Assembly: GCF_900103175.1 (NCBI RefSeq)
Contig: NZ_FNLF01000002.1
Span: forward strand, 3,486,136-3,550,135
DNA: 64,000 nucleotides
Source of the DNA: Tsukamurella pulmonis
GTDB lineage: Bacteria > Actinomycetota > Actinomycetes > Mycobacteriales > Mycobacteriaceae
Direction of reading: 5' to 3'
Below the pieces are notes generated by a model. That model was given only the letters and a program-made list of their open reading frames with translations, was not told where the DNA came from and did no database searches. The number at the start of each line of letters is the position of its first letter. The first letter of the stretch is position 1. The translations under genes and the position numbers were made by a program. Below, one piece after another: positions 1-9,279 of the stretch.

Positions 1-514
1 CGCCCAGCACGGAGAACACCCGTTCGACCAGCTCACGCTGATCCTGCACCCCGGCCACGCCGGGCTGCCCCTGCACGGCGTCGATGACCGCGGAGAACTT
101 CTGCTCGTCGCCGACACGCACCTTGAACGACGCGGGCAGCACACCGGGGCGCACCAGCTCCGCCAGCTCGGGCTGCCCGGCGAAGGTCTTGGTCTTGGCG
201 GTCTCGAGCGCCTTGTCCTGCGAGATGTAATCGATCGAATCGACGCCCGGCTGCGCCTTGATCTTCGACTCGATGGCCTGGCACACCGACTTCTGGCAGT
301 CGGGGTCGTCAGCGGCGACCTTGTCGTCGACGAACACCTGGATCTCGACGCGCTGCAGGAAGATGTCCTGGCTCTTGTCCGCCATCCGCACCACGAGCAG
401 ACCACCGCCGAACAGGCCGAGAGAGATCGCGGTGGTGAGGATCATGGCGATCGTCATGCTCACGTTCCGGCGCAGGCCGGTGAGGACCTCGCTGGTGATG
501 AAACTGGCTCGCAC
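1..514 (-). CDS. ftsX: FtsX cell-division permease subunit (3' end outside window)
   Basis: Membrane partner of the ATPase FtsE. In actinobacteria FtsEX couples divisome assembly to activation of a peptidoglycan hydrolase outside the membrane. The GTG start at 512-514 gives the typical N-terminus ([16 protein letters not shown]), one membrane segment at about residues 19-43, then an extracellular domain with a cysteine pair at residues 73 and 78. About 171 codons are present; the remaining membrane segments lie beyond base 1. It follows ftsE on the same strand with a 51-bp gap, matching the conserved ftsE-ftsX order. The ORF is open to the window edge with no stop. Confidence 0.93.
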   Translation of the reverse strand, partial: MRASFITSEVLTGLRRNVSMTIAMILTTAISLGLFGGGLLVVRMADKSQDIFLQRVEIQVFVDDKVAADDPDCQKSVCQAIESKIKAQPGVDSIDYISQDKALETAKTKTFAGQPELAELVRPGVLPASFKVRVGDEQKFSAVIDAVQGQPGVAGVQDQRELVERVFSVLG

Positions 515-565
515 TGGGAATTCAGTCCTTCGGTTCGTCGTCGGCGGCGGGGGCGGCGGGCACCG

Positions 566-1255
566 TCAGCGGCCCAGCCCGTACACGCCGGTGGCGTCGT
601 CGCGCACCATCTCGCCCATGCGGAACTCGATGACGCGGCGGCGCATCGAGTCGACGATGTGGCGGTCGTGCGTGGCCATCACCACGGTGGTGCCGGCCCG
701 GTTGATGCGGTCGAGCACGTCCACGATCTCGGCGGAGGTGTCGGGGTCGAGGTTGCCGGTGGGCTCGTCGGCGAGCAGCAGCAGCGGCCGGTTGGCGATG
801 GCGCGGGCGATGGCCACGCGCTGCTTCTCACCGCCGGACAGCTCGCTCGGCATACGGTTCGCCTTGCCCCCCAGGCCCACGTAGTCGAGCACCTGCGGCA
901 CCGTGCGGTCGATGACGTTGCGCGGCTTGCCGATGACCTCGAGCGCGAAGGCCACGTTCTCGGCCACCGTCTTCTGTTGCAGCAGGCGGAAGTCCTGGAA
1001 GACGCAGCCCAGCGACTGCCGCAGCTGCGGCACGCGACGGCCGGAGAGCTTGTTGACGTGGTAGTCGCCCACGTAGACGTCACCGCTCGTCGGCTTGTCC
1101 TCCTTGAGCAGGAGCCGGAAGAACGTCGACTTCCCGGAACCCGAGGGCCCGATCAGGAAGGCGAACTCCCCCTTGCCGATCTCGAGCGACAGGTCGTGGA
1201 GCGCCGGCCGGGCCGACGCCTTGTACATCATCGTGACGTTCTGGAGCGTGATCAC
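566..1255 (-). CDS. ftsE: FtsE cell-division ATP-binding protein
   Basis: ABC-type ATPase that drives FtsX during septal peptidoglycan remodelling at the cytoplasmic face of the membrane. At 229 residues it has full family length. Visible motifs are Walker [10 protein letters not shown] (36-44), ABC signature LSGGE (139-143), Walker B LLLLADE (158-164) with the catalytic Glu, and the switch His at 196 (ATHD). The ATG start is followed by the family-typical MITLQNVT. It lies between a Pro-rich membrane protein gene upstream and ftsX downstream, probably in one operon with prfB. Confidence 0.97.
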   Translation of the reverse strand: MITLQNVTMMYKASARPALHDLSLEIGKGEFAFLIGPSGSGKSTFFRLLLKEDKPTSGDVYVGDYHVNKLSGRRVPQLRQSLGCVFQDFRLLQQKTVAENVAFALEVIGKPRNVIDRTVPQVLDYVGLGGKANRMPSELSGGEKQRVAIARAIANRPLLLLADEPTGNLDPDTSAEIVDVLDRINRAGTTVVMATHDRHIVDSMRRRVIEFRMGEMVRDDATGVYGLGR

Positions 1256-1282
1256 GAGCGCCCAGTCTACTGACGTCCCGGA

Positions 1283-1825
1283 CTACCCCGGCGGAACCGT
1301 GGTCGTCGGTGCGCCGCCCGTGCTCGGCGGGGCGCCGACCGCGCCGCTCGGGACCGGCACCGTCACCCCGCCGGGCAGGACGATCCCGCCCTGCCCGGAC
1401 GTCGTCGTCGCGTCGCTGGAGCCGGACGCCCCCGGCTCGCCGGAGGTTCCCGGCACCGTCGACGACGGTGCGCCCGACCGACTCGGATCGCCACTGGGGC
1501 GGCCCGTGCTCGACGGTGCCCGCGACGGCGTGGTGCTCACCGGCAGCTCGGAGGTGGGCGCGACCGGGGGTGGCGCGGTGGAGGTCGCGGCGGGCGGCTG
1601 TCCCGTGCGGCGCTGCTCCTCCGGAACGAACTGCGCGTACAGGTCGAGGTACCACCACAGCAGCCCGACGAACAGCAGCACCAGGACGACGGTGCTCGTG
1701 CGGGCCCGGGTGTGCGGGATCGTCTTGGGGATGCGCTCCCACGCCGCGGGGAGCGGGCGGGTGGGCTCCGAGGCGGCGCCGGCCGGCTCGTCGCCGCCCT
1801 CGGGCGGCTTCGACAGATCGCTCAC
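1283..1825 (-). CDS. Single-pass membrane protein with Pro/Ser/Thr-rich exterior tail (Rv3103c-like)
   Basis: A 180-residue protein from GTG at 1823-1825. A charged cytoplasmic N-terminus (about 50 residues) is followed by one membrane segment (VVLVLLFVGLLWWYL) and a long low-complexity tail rich in Pro, Ser, Thr and Gly, probably a cell-wall-spanning stretch. The position between the MscS-like gene and ftsE corresponds to the proline-rich Rv3103c of M. tuberculosis. The start overlaps the upstream stop by four bases (GTGA), suggesting translational coupling. Function is unknown; the prfB-ftsEX context hints at a division or envelope role. Confidence 0.8.
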   Translation of the reverse strand: MSDLSKPPEGGDEPAGAASEPTRPLPAAWERIPKTIPHTRARTSTVVLVLLFVGLLWWYLDLYAQFVPEEQRRTGQPPAATSTAPPPVAPTSELPVSTTPSRAPSSTGRPSGDPSRSGAPSSTVPGTSGEPGASGSSDATTTSGQGGIVLPGGVTVPVPSGAVGAPPSTGGAPTTTVPPG

Positions 1826-2733
1826 GACGGCGTCACCTCCGACTCGTCCTCGACGCTGTCGGTGACGGGCGCGACGTCGATACCGGCCGTCGCGAGGCTG
1901 CGGACGATGCGCTCGCGCAGGTTGCGGCCGACCTCGAACTGCTTGCCGGGCAGCGTGCGCGCGACCATCCGCAGGTTCACCTGGTCCAGGTCGATGGACT
2001 CGATGCCCATGAGGGTGGGCTCGTCGAGCAGCAGGGTGGACATCTTCGGGTCGCGGTAGGCCCGCTCCCCCACGCTGTGCAGCAGCGCGTTGACCTTGCC
2101 CATGTCCACCGTCTTGGGCAGCGGGATGTCGACGACCGCGCGCGCCCAGTCCTTGGACAGGTTGGTGGCCTTGACGATCTGGCCGTTCGGCACGGTGATG
2201 ACCTCGCCGTCGGTGTTGCGCAGCTTGGTCACCCGCAGCGTCACGTCGGAGACGGTGCCCTCGGCGGTCGAGCCGCCGGTCAGGGCGAGTTCCACGACGT
2301 CGCCGAAGCCGTACTGCCGCTCGGTGATGAGGAAGAAGCCGGCGAGCAGGTCCTGCACGACGCGCTGGGCGCCGAAGCCCAGCGCGGCGCCGATGACCGT
2401 GGCGGGCGCGACGAGTGCGTTGATCGGGACGCCGAGCGCCTTGACGATCTGGTACGTCGCGAACAGGTAGATCACGGCGATCGCGACCCAGCTGATCACC
2501 TGGATCAGCGCGTGCTGGTGCTTGGCCGACTCCGACCGGACCAGCGAGTCGCTGTTCTTGAACTGCGCGTCGATCCGCATGGTGACGCGGGCCGAGGACC
2601 AGTTGACGAACCGGTTCGCCAGCACCGCGGCGATCGTCCACAGCGCGATCGGCAGCACCCGCTGGAACATGAGGAGCCGCCACCCCGTGAGGTCGGGAAG
2701 GATCGACGCCGCGAGCTGGGTGCTACTCGTCAT
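1822..2733 (-). CDS. MscS-family mechanosensitive channel (Rv3104c-like)
   Basis: A 303-residue small-conductance-type mechanosensitive channel, expected to release osmolytes across the inner membrane on hypo-osmotic shock. Membrane segments lie in the first 130 residues, followed by the MscS pore helix region ([20 protein letters not shown]) and the cytoplasmic beta domain ([17 protein letters not shown]). The start is taken at ATG 2731-2733, which overlaps the prfB stop by 11 bases. A longer form from 2784 would sit deep inside prfB and is unlikely. It is coupled at its 3' end to the next gene by a GTGA overlap. Confidence 0.87.
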   Translation of the reverse strand: MTSSTQLAASILPDLTGWRLLMFQRVLPIALWTIAAVLANRFVNWSSARVTMRIDAQFKNSDSLVRSESAKHQHALIQVISWVAIAVIYLFATYQIVKALGVPINALVAPATVIGAALGFGAQRVVQDLLAGFFLITERQYGFGDVVELALTGGSTAEGTVSDVTLRVTKLRNTDGEVITVPNGQIVKATNLSKDWARAVVDIPLPKTVDMGKVNALLHSVGERAYRDPKMSTLLLDEPTLMGIESIDLDQVNLRMVARTLPGKQFEVGRNLRERIVRSLATAGIDVAPVTDSVEDESEVTPS

Positions 2734-3844
2734 CGCCGCGCATCCGCCAGCGGATGCCGGCCTCGATGAAGCCGTCCAGGTCACCGTCGAGCACGGCCGA
2801 CGGATTGTTCACCTCGTACTCGGTGCGCAGGTCCTTGACCATCTGGTACGGGTGCAGCACGTAGGAGCGCATCTGGTTGCCCCACGAGGCGCCCTCGTTG
2901 GTCTTGAGGGCGTCCATCTGGGCCCGCTCCTCCTGGCGCTTGCGCTCGAGCAGCTTGGCCTGCAGCACCTTCATGGCCGAGACCTTGTTCTGCAGCTGGC
3001 TCTTCTCGTTCTGGCAGGTGACGACGATGCCGGTGGGGATGTGCGTGAGCCGCACCGCGGAGTCGGTGGTGTTGACCGACTGGCCGCCCGGGCCCGACGA
3101 GCGGTACACGTCCACGCGCACCTCGTTCTCGTCGACGTCGATGTGGTCGGTGGTCTCCACCACGGGCAGCACCTCGACCTCGGCGAAGGACGTCTGGCGG
3201 CGGCCCTGGTTGTCGAACGGGCTGATCCGCACGAGGCGGTGCGTGCCCATCTCGACGGAGAGGGTGCCGTACGCGTAATCGGTCTTCACCGCGAACGTGG
3301 CGGACTTCAGGCCCGCCTCCTCGGCGTAGCTCGTGTCGTAGACCTCGACCCCGTAGCCGTGCTTCTCGGCCCAGCGGATGTACATGCGCATGAGCATCTC
3401 GGCCCAGTCCGCGGCGTCGACGCCGCCGGCACCTGCGCGGATGTTGACCAGCGCGTCGCGGGCGTCGTACTCGCCCGAGAGCATGGTCTTGACCTCCATG
3501 GCCTCGATCTCGGTGCGCAGCTGGGCGCGGTCGCCGTCGGCGTCCTCGAGGGCGGCGGCCCTGTCGTCGCCCTCCTCCGCCTCGGCCAGCTCGTACAGCA
3601 CGGGCAGGTCGTCGAGGCGCTGGCGCAGGTCGGTGACGCGGCGCAGTTCGGCCTGGGCGTGCGAGAGCTCACTGGTGACCTGCTGCGCGTTGGCCTGGTC
3701 GTTCCAGAGCTCCGGGTCGGACGCCTTGTGTTCGAGCTCGTCGACGCGCCGGCGCAGCTCGTCGAGGTCGATCACCTTCTCCACCGTCTGGAGGGTGGTC
3801 TCGAGGCTCTCGATGTCTGCGGCTACGTCAGGTTGCACAGTCAC
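2723..3844 (-). CDS. prfB: Peptide chain release factor 2
   Basis: Class I release factor that recognises UGA and UAA and triggers peptidyl-tRNA hydrolysis. The 373-residue product carries the RF2 codon-recognition tripeptide SPF (208-210) and the universal GGQ (253-255, in [17 protein letters not shown]). The start is GTG at 3842-3844; a second in-frame GTG lies two codons downstream. The reading frame is continuous, with no internal stop near codon 25, so the autoregulatory +1 frameshift found in many bacteria is absent. The upstream gene overlaps it by four bases (GTGA). Confidence 0.97.
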   Translation of the reverse strand: MTVQPDVAADIESLETTLQTVEKVIDLDELRRRVDELEHKASDPELWNDQANAQQVTSELSHAQAELRRVTDLRQRLDDLPVLYELAEAEEGDDRAAALEDADGDRAQLRTEIEAMEVKTMLSGEYDARDALVNIRAGAGGVDAADWAEMLMRMYIRWAEKHGYGVEVYDTSYAEEAGLKSATFAVKTDYAYGTLSVEMGTHRLVRISPFDNQGRRQTSFAEVEVLPVVETTDHIDVDENEVRVDVYRSSGPGGQSVNTTDSAVRLTHIPTGIVVTCQNEKSQLQNKVSAMKVLQAKLLERKRQEERAQMDALKTNEGASWGNQMRSYVLHPYQMVKDLRTEYEVNNPSAVLDGDLDGFIEAGIRWRMRGDDE

Positions 3845-4233
3845 CCAGGATACTGGCCCGGGCCGCCGTAGGAGTCCGGTGGCGGGGTAAGGCTGCCCAA
3901 CTGCCACGAGCTGTCGACCTTGCCCACCTTGTAGTAGACGGGCAGCCGGTCCCCGACCTCCGGCCAGCGCTCGGCGAAGTCCAGCACCAGCCGCCGGTAG
4001 ACGTGCGTGGGCGGCGTGCTCGGCCCCTCGACGGTGCCGGAGACGGTGACGAACGCCTGCCCCTTCTGATCGGGCTCGACGGGGCGCGGACTCACGCCGC
4101 TGAGCGTGAGCATGCCGTCCTCCATGCCCGGGCCGGCCGGCGCGGTGCCGAGCGTGCCGCGCTTGTTGCGCTGCCACATCACCACCAGCGCACCCAGCAT
4201 CGCCGCGAGCAGGAGCACCCAGATCCATTCCAT
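3841..4233 (-). CDS. Small N-terminally anchored membrane protein, unknown
   Basis: A 130-residue protein with an N-terminal membrane segment at about residues 3-20 ([19 protein letters not shown]), a short basic stretch, and a soluble domain that may fold as a small beta structure ([23 protein letters not shown]). The C-terminus is Gly/Pro-rich. I do not recognise the family. Its stop overlaps the prfB start in a GTGA quartet, so it is probably the first gene of the prfB-mscS-ftsEX operon. The start is ATG at 4231-4233. Confidence 0.72.
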   Translation of the reverse strand: MEWIWVLLLAAMLGALVVMWQRNKRGTLGTAPAGPGMEDGMLTLSGVSPRPVEPDQKGQAFVTVSGTVEGPSTPPTHVYRRLVLDFAERWPEVGDRLPVYYKVGKVDSSWQLGSLTPPPDSYGGPGQYPG

Positions 4234-4283
4234 ATGTCCAGATTACCGACGGGGACCGCCGGGCGCCCGCAGTAGCGCTCCGA

Positions 4284-4289
4284 TACCGT
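4284..4289 (+). promoter_or_regulatory. TANNNT -10 box of a leaderless promoter for hisN
   Basis: TACCGT lies six bases before the ATG at 4296, placing the transcript start at or next to the start codon. No Shine-Dalgarno sequence is present. Confidence 0.5.
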
Positions 4290-4295
4290 TCTCGC

Positions 4296-5096
4296 ATGTC
4301 GAGTGCACCGTCGAACCCCGTCACCCCCGATCTGGCCCTGGCGCTGACCCTCGCGGACGCCGCGGACGAGCTGACCATGGCGCGGTTCGGCGCGCTGGAC
4401 CTCGAGGTCGACGCGAAGCCGGACCTCACGCCCGTCTCGGACGCGGACCTCGCGACGGAGACGCTGATCCGGGAGCGGCTCGCCGCGGAGCGCCCCGGCG
4501 ATGCGGTCCTCGGCGAGGAGTTCGGCGGCGAGCCCGTCTTCTCCGGGCGGCAGTGGGTGCTCGACCCGATCGACGGGACCAAGAACTACGTCCGCGCGGT
4601 CCCTGTCTGGTCCACCCTCATCGCCCTCCTCGAGGACGGCGTCCCGACGGTCGGCGTCGTCTCGGCGCCCGCGTTGCGCCGCCGCTGGTTCGCCTCCGCC
4701 GGGGCGGGCACGTTCACGCAGTTCGACGGTGGCGCGCCCCGCCGGATCTCCGTCTCGGGGGTCCGAGAGATCGCGGACGCGTCGATCTCCTTCTCGGATC
4801 TGTCCTACTTCCCCGACGCCGGATCGCGCGAACGCTTCCTGTCCCTGGCCGCCGAGGCCTGGCGCCTGCGCGGCTACGGGGACTTCTGGAGCTACTGCCT
4901 GGTGGCCGAGGGCGCCGTCGACGTCGCGGTGGAGCCGGAGGTCTCGTTGTGGGACCTGGCCGCGGTCGAGATCGTCGTCCGGGAGGCCGGGGGCCTGTTC
5001 ACCGGCACCGACGGCACGCCCGGCCCGCACGCCGGCTCGGCCGTGGCGGCGAACCCCGTCCTGCACCCGGAGGTCCTGCGTCGTCTCGCTCCCTGA
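4296..5096 (+). CDS. hisN: Inositol-monophosphatase-family phosphatase, likely histidinol-phosphatase
   Basis: Mg2+-dependent phosphatase of the IMPase superfamily (266 residues). The metal and catalytic motifs are present: GEE (73-75), DPIDGT (90-95) and the C-terminal [15 protein letters not shown]. The M. tuberculosis counterpart next to fadE24/fadE23 (Rv3137) is assigned as HisN, which removes phosphate from histidinol phosphate, and the same neighbours follow here. Inositol monophosphatase activity is the main alternative. A TACCGT box six bases upstream of ATG suggests leaderless transcription. Confidence 0.88.
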   Translation: MSSAPSNPVTPDLALALTLADAADELTMARFGALDLEVDAKPDLTPVSDADLATETLIRERLAAERPGDAVLGEEFGGEPVFSGRQWVLDPIDGTKNYVRAVPVWSTLIALLEDGVPTVGVVSAPALRRRWFASAGAGTFTQFDGGAPRRISVSGVREIADASISFSDLSYFPDAGSRERFLSLAAEAWRLRGYGDFWSYCLVAEGAVDVAVEPEVSLWDLAAVEIVVREAGGLFTGTDGTPGPHAGSAVAANPVLHPEVLRRLAP

Positions 5097-5124
5097 CACG
5101 CCGACACGTCTTTCGTCCCACCTC

Positions 5125-5153
5125 TTGGCACCGAACTTACCGAGGAGTAAGGT
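5125..5153 (+). promoter_or_regulatory. Sigma-70-type promoter upstream of the fadE pair
   Basis: TTGGCA (5125-5130) and TAAGGT (5148-5153) are separated by exactly 17 bp, close to the housekeeping consensus. The expected transcript start near 5160 leaves about 78 nt before the ATG at 5238, or almost no leader before the ATG at 5166. Confidence 0.55.
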
Positions 5154-5237
5154 CATACCTGACTGATGAGTAAGTTGCGGCCCGGGCCGAGGGAACAGCC
5201 TCCCGACCTGCGCCGCCACGACGACGAGATGGTGGAG

Positions 5238-6605
5238 ATGAGCACGTCAACCGATCCCCGGGACACCAGTGCCATCGGGAAGAACCCGATCCGGCGCAAC
5301 CCCACCGGGCAGCTGATCCGCGCGCTGATGGCCGTGGTGCAGACGCCCTTCGTGCAGAACCGCGGCCTGCAGGACCTGGTCAACCGCGTCGCCTACGAGG
5401 GCACGCGGACCGGGTTCAAGGCGCTCGGCGCGGCGAACCGGACGTTCAAGGTGGTCTCCGGCACGGGTAAGCCCAAGCGGCTGAGCTCGAGCACGAAGTC
5501 CAACTACGACCTGACCCCGGACGACGAGCAGCAGATGATCGTCGACACGGTCAAGGACTTCGCCGCCGAGATCGTCCGGCCCGCGGCCTTCGACGCCGAC
5601 GCCGCGACCGAGGCGCCCGCCTCGCTGCTCGGCCGCGCCACCGAACTCGGCATCACCATGATCAACGTGCCGGAGGAGCTCGACGGCGCCGGCAGCGACC
5701 GCGGCGCGGTCACCAACGCGCTCGTGGCCTCGGCCCTCGCCCACGGCGACATGGGCCTCGCGCTGCCGATCCTCGCGCCCAGCGGCGTGGCTGTGACGCT
5801 CTCGCAGTTCGGCTCCGACGGCCAGCAGCAGACCTACCTCAAGGAGTTCGCGGGCGAGTCCGTGCCGCAGTCCTCCGTGGTGATCGCCGAGCCCGGCGCC
5901 CTGTTCAACCCGTTCGCGCTCGCCACCAAGGCCACGCGCACCTCGGGCGGCTACGTGCTCAGCGGCGTGAAGTCGATGGTGCCCCAGGCCGGTTCGGCCG
6001 AGCTGTTCGTCGTCGGCGCAGAGCTGGACGGCAAGCCCGCCCTGTTCATCGTCGAGTCCGGCACCGACGGCGTGATCGTCGAGGGCGACCCCAGCATGGG
6101 CCTTCGCGCCGCCTCGCTCGGCCGCCTGAATCTGAACAACGTGAAGGTCCCCGCGACCGCGCTGCTCGGTGAGGTCGACCTCGACACCGCCGCCCAGAAC
6201 TACACCGACGTGGTGCGCCTCGCGCGCCTGGGCTGGTCGGCGCTGGCGCTCGGCACCGCCCGCGCCGTGCTCGACTACGTCACCCCGTACGTCAAGGAGC
6301 GCGAGGCCTTCGGCGAGCCGATCGCGCACCGTCAGGCCGTGGCCTTCGCCGTGGCCGACATGGCCACCGAGGTCGACGGCCTGGAGCTGCTGGTCTGGCG
6401 CGGCGCCTCCCGCGCCGAGCAGGGTCTGTCCTTCGGCCGCGAGGCCGCACTCGCGCGCAAGTTCGCCACCGACAAGGGCATGCGGATCGGCCTGGACGGT
6501 GTCCAGCTGCTCGGCGGCCACGGCTTCACCAAGGAGCACCCGGTGGAGCGCTGGTACCGCGATCTGCGTGCCGTCGGCATCGCCGAGGGCGTCGTCGTCC
6601 TCTAG
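5238..6605 (+). CDS. fadE24: Acyl-CoA dehydrogenase, FadE24-like subunit
   Basis: FAD-dependent acyl-CoA dehydrogenase of fatty-acid beta-oxidation. The ATG at 5238 gives 455 residues; an earlier in-frame ATG at 5166 would add 24 Pro/Arg-rich residues that look non-conserved, so 5238 is preferred, although its ribosome site is poor. The N-terminal extension of about 100 residues precedes the usual dehydrogenase fold. The protein ends at AEGVVVL, just past the Glu-Gly of the catalytic loop and without the TxxIQ helix start. It precedes a second fadE gene by 33 bp. Families of this type form alpha2-beta2 heterotetramers, so the two probably act as one enzyme. Confidence 0.85.
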   Translation: MSTSTDPRDTSAIGKNPIRRNPTGQLIRALMAVVQTPFVQNRGLQDLVNRVAYEGTRTGFKALGAANRTFKVVSGTGKPKRLSSSTKSNYDLTPDDEQQMIVDTVKDFAAEIVRPAAFDADAATEAPASLLGRATELGITMINVPEELDGAGSDRGAVTNALVASALAHGDMGLALPILAPSGVAVTLSQFGSDGQQQTYLKEFAGESVPQSSVVIAEPGALFNPFALATKATRTSGGYVLSGVKSMVPQAGSAELFVVGAELDGKPALFIVESGTDGVIVEGDPSMGLRAASLGRLNLNNVKVPATALLGEVDLDTAAQNYTDVVRLARLGWSALALGTARAVLDYVTPYVKEREAFGEPIAHRQAVAFAVADMATEVDGLELLVWRGASRAEQGLSFGREAALARKFATDKGMRIGLDGVQLLGGHGFTKEHPVERWYRDLRAVGIAEGVVVL

Positions 6606-6638
6606 GCCCTTCTCCTTCTGACAGACGAAAGAACCATC

Positions 6639-7880
6639 ATGGCAATCAATCTGGAACTCCCCAAGAAGCTGAAGGCGTCGGCCGAGATGTCGCACCAGGG
6701 TGCGGCCGAGATCTTCCGCCCCATCTCGCGCAAGTACGACCTCGCCGAGCACGAGTACCCCAAGGAGCTCGACACCATCGCGGCGCTCTACGACGGGCTG
6801 GCCGACGCGGGCCAGGCACCGTCGGCCGCGTCGGGCGACCGCAAGAAGGGCGAGGGTGAGGACAAGCCCAAGCCCAAGCCGGCGGACGTCACCGCGGGCA
6901 GCCGCAACGGCGGCACCATGGAGTCGATCATCAACGCGATCGAGATGTGCTGGGGCGATGCGGGTCTCATGCTCGCCTTCCCGTACCAGGGTCTCGGCAA
7001 CGCCGCCATCGCCGCCGTCGCCACGGACGAGCAGCTCGAGCGGTTCGGCAAGGTCTGGGCATCGATGGCGATCACCGAGCCCTCCTTCGGCTCCGACTCC
7101 GCCGCCGTCACCGCGACCGCCGTCCGCGACGGCGACGAGTGGGTCCTCAACGGCACCAAGATCTTCGTGACCTCCGGCTCGCGCGCCGACCACATCGTGG
7201 TCTGGGCGACGGTGGACAAGAGCGCCGGCCGCGCCGCGATCAAGTCCTTCGTGGTGCCGCGCGAGCACCCCGGCGTCACCGTGGCCCGGCTCGAGCACAA
7301 GCTCGGCATCCGCGCCTCGGACACCGCGGAGATCCGGTTCGAGGACTGCCGCATCCCCTTCGAGAACATCCTCGGCAGCCCCGAGGTGAACGTCGAGAAG
7401 GGCTTCGCCGGGGTCATGCAGACCTTCGACAACACCCGCCCGCTGGTGGCCGCCATGGCGATCGGCGTCGCGCGCGCCTCGCTCGAGGAGCTGCGCACCG
7501 TGCTCGAGGACGCCGGGATCGTCATCGACTACGACGCGCCGGTGAACACCTTGCCGCACGCCGCGGCGGAGTTCATCCGCCTCGAGTCCGACTGGGAGGC
7601 CGCCTACCAGCTGACGCTCAAGTCGGGCTGGATGGCCGACAACAAGCTTCCCAACTCGATGAACGCGTCCATGGCGAAGGCCAAGGCCGGACGGGTGGGC
7701 TCGGACGTCACCCTCAAGGCGGTGGAGTTGGCGGGTGCGCTGGGCTACTCGGAGCGCACCCTGCTCGAGAAGTGGGCCCGCGATTCGAAGATCCTCGACA
7801 TCTTCGAGGGCACGCAGCAGATCCAGCAGCTGATCATCGCGCGCCGCCACCTCGACCTCACGAGCTCGCAGCTCAAGTAG
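6639..7880 (+). CDS. fadE23: Acyl-CoA dehydrogenase, FadE23-like subunit
   Basis: Second acyl-CoA dehydrogenase of the pair, 413 residues. Visible features are the FAD-binding MAITEPSFGSDS loop and the C-terminal catalytic signature IFEGTQQIQ with Glu390 as probable base. A GAAAGAA sequence precedes the ATG. A Lys/Gly-rich low-complexity insert (about residues 68-82, GEGEDKPKPKPAD) is unusual in the alpha-helical N-domain. The fadE24-fadE23 order and the upstream hisN match M. tuberculosis Rv3137-Rv3140. It likely supplies the catalytic residue to the heteromeric enzyme. Confidence 0.87.
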   Translation: MAINLELPKKLKASAEMSHQGAAEIFRPISRKYDLAEHEYPKELDTIAALYDGLADAGQAPSAASGDRKKGEGEDKPKPKPADVTAGSRNGGTMESIINAIEMCWGDAGLMLAFPYQGLGNAAIAAVATDEQLERFGKVWASMAITEPSFGSDSAAVTATAVRDGDEWVLNGTKIFVTSGSRADHIVVWATVDKSAGRAAIKSFVVPREHPGVTVARLEHKLGIRASDTAEIRFEDCRIPFENILGSPEVNVEKGFAGVMQTFDNTRPLVAAMAIGVARASLEELRTVLEDAGIVIDYDAPVNTLPHAAAEFIRLESDWEAAYQLTLKSGWMADNKLPNSMNASMAKAKAGRVGSDVTLKAVELAGALGYSERTLLEKWARDSKILDIFEGTQQIQQLIIARRHLDLTSSQLK

Positions 7881-7956
7881 CCCCGGGGAGGTTCGACGGG
7901 GCGTCGGCGCGGCACTGCCGCGGCGGCGCCCCGTTCGCGTCCGCGGAGGACGCCAC

Positions 7957-7978
7957 CGCGACGAAAGTCGTAGTCGCG
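7957..7978. promoter_or_regulatory. Candidate response-regulator operator upstream of the sensor kinase
   Basis: The dyad ACGA-AAG-TCGT sits inside a wider CGCGAC/GTCGCG inverted repeat. On the minus strand 7961-7973 reads CTACGACTTTCGT, identical to 13 bases at 9953-9965 before the transporter gene. It lies about 65 bp before the kinase start. Confidence 0.5.
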
Positions 7979-8028
7979 GGTGCTCGCGCCGCGACCTTCG
8001 CCGCTCCCCCGGAGCCGGCGCGTCTCGG

Positions 8029-8034
8029 TACCGT
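8029..8034 (+). promoter_or_regulatory. TANNNT -10 box for the sensor kinase
   Basis: TACCGT lies seven bases upstream of the ATG at 8042, consistent with a leaderless transcript starting at the kinase gene. Confidence 0.45.
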
Positions 8035-8041
8035 GATCGGC

Positions 8042-9235
8042 ATGGACACGAGTGCGGCCGAGCCGCGGTGGCAGCGGTGGTGGACCGCGCCCCGGCTGCG
8101 GGACTGCCTGTGCGTCCTGCTCTCCGCGCTCCTCGCCGTCACCGCCGCGGGGGTGGAGTGGCAGGCGGGTTCCGCCGCCTACGGCGTGATCGTGCTCGCG
8201 GTGGGGCTGGCCGGATCCCCCCTCCTCTGGTGGCGGCGTCGATGGCCCCTCGAGGTCACCGCGATCGGCGGAATCCTCACGATCGCCGTCGGCTTCTCCG
8301 GCGTGGCCCTGCTCGGCCTGTTCACCCTGGCGGTGCGGCGTCGCGATCGCGTCCTGGTCATCGCCACCGTCTTCGTCGCCGCCTGCATGGCCGTCCCGCA
8401 CCCCGGGTCGAGCACGCCGTGGACACTGTCGAACACCCTCACCAGCGCCGCCCTCACCGCGGCCTTCGCACTCTGGGGCTCCTACGTGGGCGCGCGCCGC
8501 GACCTGCTCGAGTCCCTGCGCGAGCGGGCCGTGCGCGCCGAGCAGGAGCGTGAGCTGCGCGCCGTGCAGGCGCGCACCGCGGAACGCTCGCGCATCGCTC
8601 GCGAGATGCACGACGTACTCGCGCACCGGGTCTCGCTCATCGCGCTACAGGCCGGCGCGCTCGAGGTGAACGCGCAGGGCACCGTCGAACGCGCCGCCGC
8701 GGAGATCCGCGCCACCGCGCACGAGACCCTCGAGGACCTGCGCGGCGTTCTCGGCGTTCTGCGCGGCGCCGACTCGGAACCGCTCGCCCCGCAACCGGAC
8801 CTGGCCGACCTGGCCCGCCTGGCGGAGGAGTCCCGGGTGGGCGGGGCCACCGTCGACCTGCAGCTGGACGAGGCGGCCTCGGCACCGCACGCCGTGCCGG
8901 AGGCCCTGGGACGCACCGCCTACCGCATCGTGCAGGAGAGCCTGACGAACGTGCGCAAGCACGCCGGCCCGGCCGCCGCCCACGTGACCGTGCGGCTGCG
9001 CGGGCAGGTCCTCACCATCGAGGTCGTCAACGACGCGCCGCGCTCGCCCACGTCCACCACGCTGCCCGGCTCGGGCGCGGGACTGATCGGACTGGCCGAA
9101 CGGGTGCAGCTCGCCGGGGGCGAGATCTCCTCCGGCGCCACGGCGGACGGCGGTTGGCGCGTGTCCGCGCAGCTGCCCGTGCCCGCCGTGAGCGCGGGCG
9201 CCGACGCGGCGGAGGGCCTCGCCGAGCGGTCCTGA
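8042..9235 (+). CDS. Sensor histidine kinase, NarL/HisKA_3 type
   Basis: Membrane-bound two-component sensor of 397 residues. Four to five hydrophobic segments lie between about residues 22 and 150 with almost no extracytoplasmic domain, suggesting membrane or intramembrane sensing. A helical linker (155-180) leads to the HisKA_3 box REMHDVLAHRVSL with phospho-acceptor His190, then the HATPase domain with the N-box ESLTNVRKHA and Gly-rich GSGAGLIGLAERV. The ATG at 8042 is favoured over long upstream extensions overlapping the fadE gene. It is followed 44 bp later by its response regulator; the linked MMPL transporter is the likely output. Confidence 0.9.
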   Translation: MDTSAAEPRWQRWWTAPRLRDCLCVLLSALLAVTAAGVEWQAGSAAYGVIVLAVGLAGSPLLWWRRRWPLEVTAIGGILTIAVGFSGVALLGLFTLAVRRRDRVLVIATVFVAACMAVPHPGSSTPWTLSNTLTSAALTAAFALWGSYVGARRDLLESLRERAVRAEQERELRAVQARTAERSRIAREMHDVLAHRVSLIALQAGALEVNAQGTVERAAAEIRATAHETLEDLRGVLGVLRGADSEPLAPQPDLADLARLAEESRVGGATVDLQLDEAASAPHAVPEALGRTAYRIVQESLTNVRKHAGPAAAHVTVRLRGQVLTIEVVNDAPRSPTSTTLPGSGAGLIGLAERVQLAGGEISSGATADGGWRVSAQLPVPAVSAGADAAEGLAERS

Positions 9236-9279
9236 CCCGCTTCGGGCGTGGCAGGATGGTCACGACCCCAGGAGGCGCC

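Noticed and set aside
3700-3844. Programmed +1 frameshift in prfB
   Set aside because: The prfB frame is continuous from GTG 3844 with no early in-frame UGA, as usual in actinobacteria.
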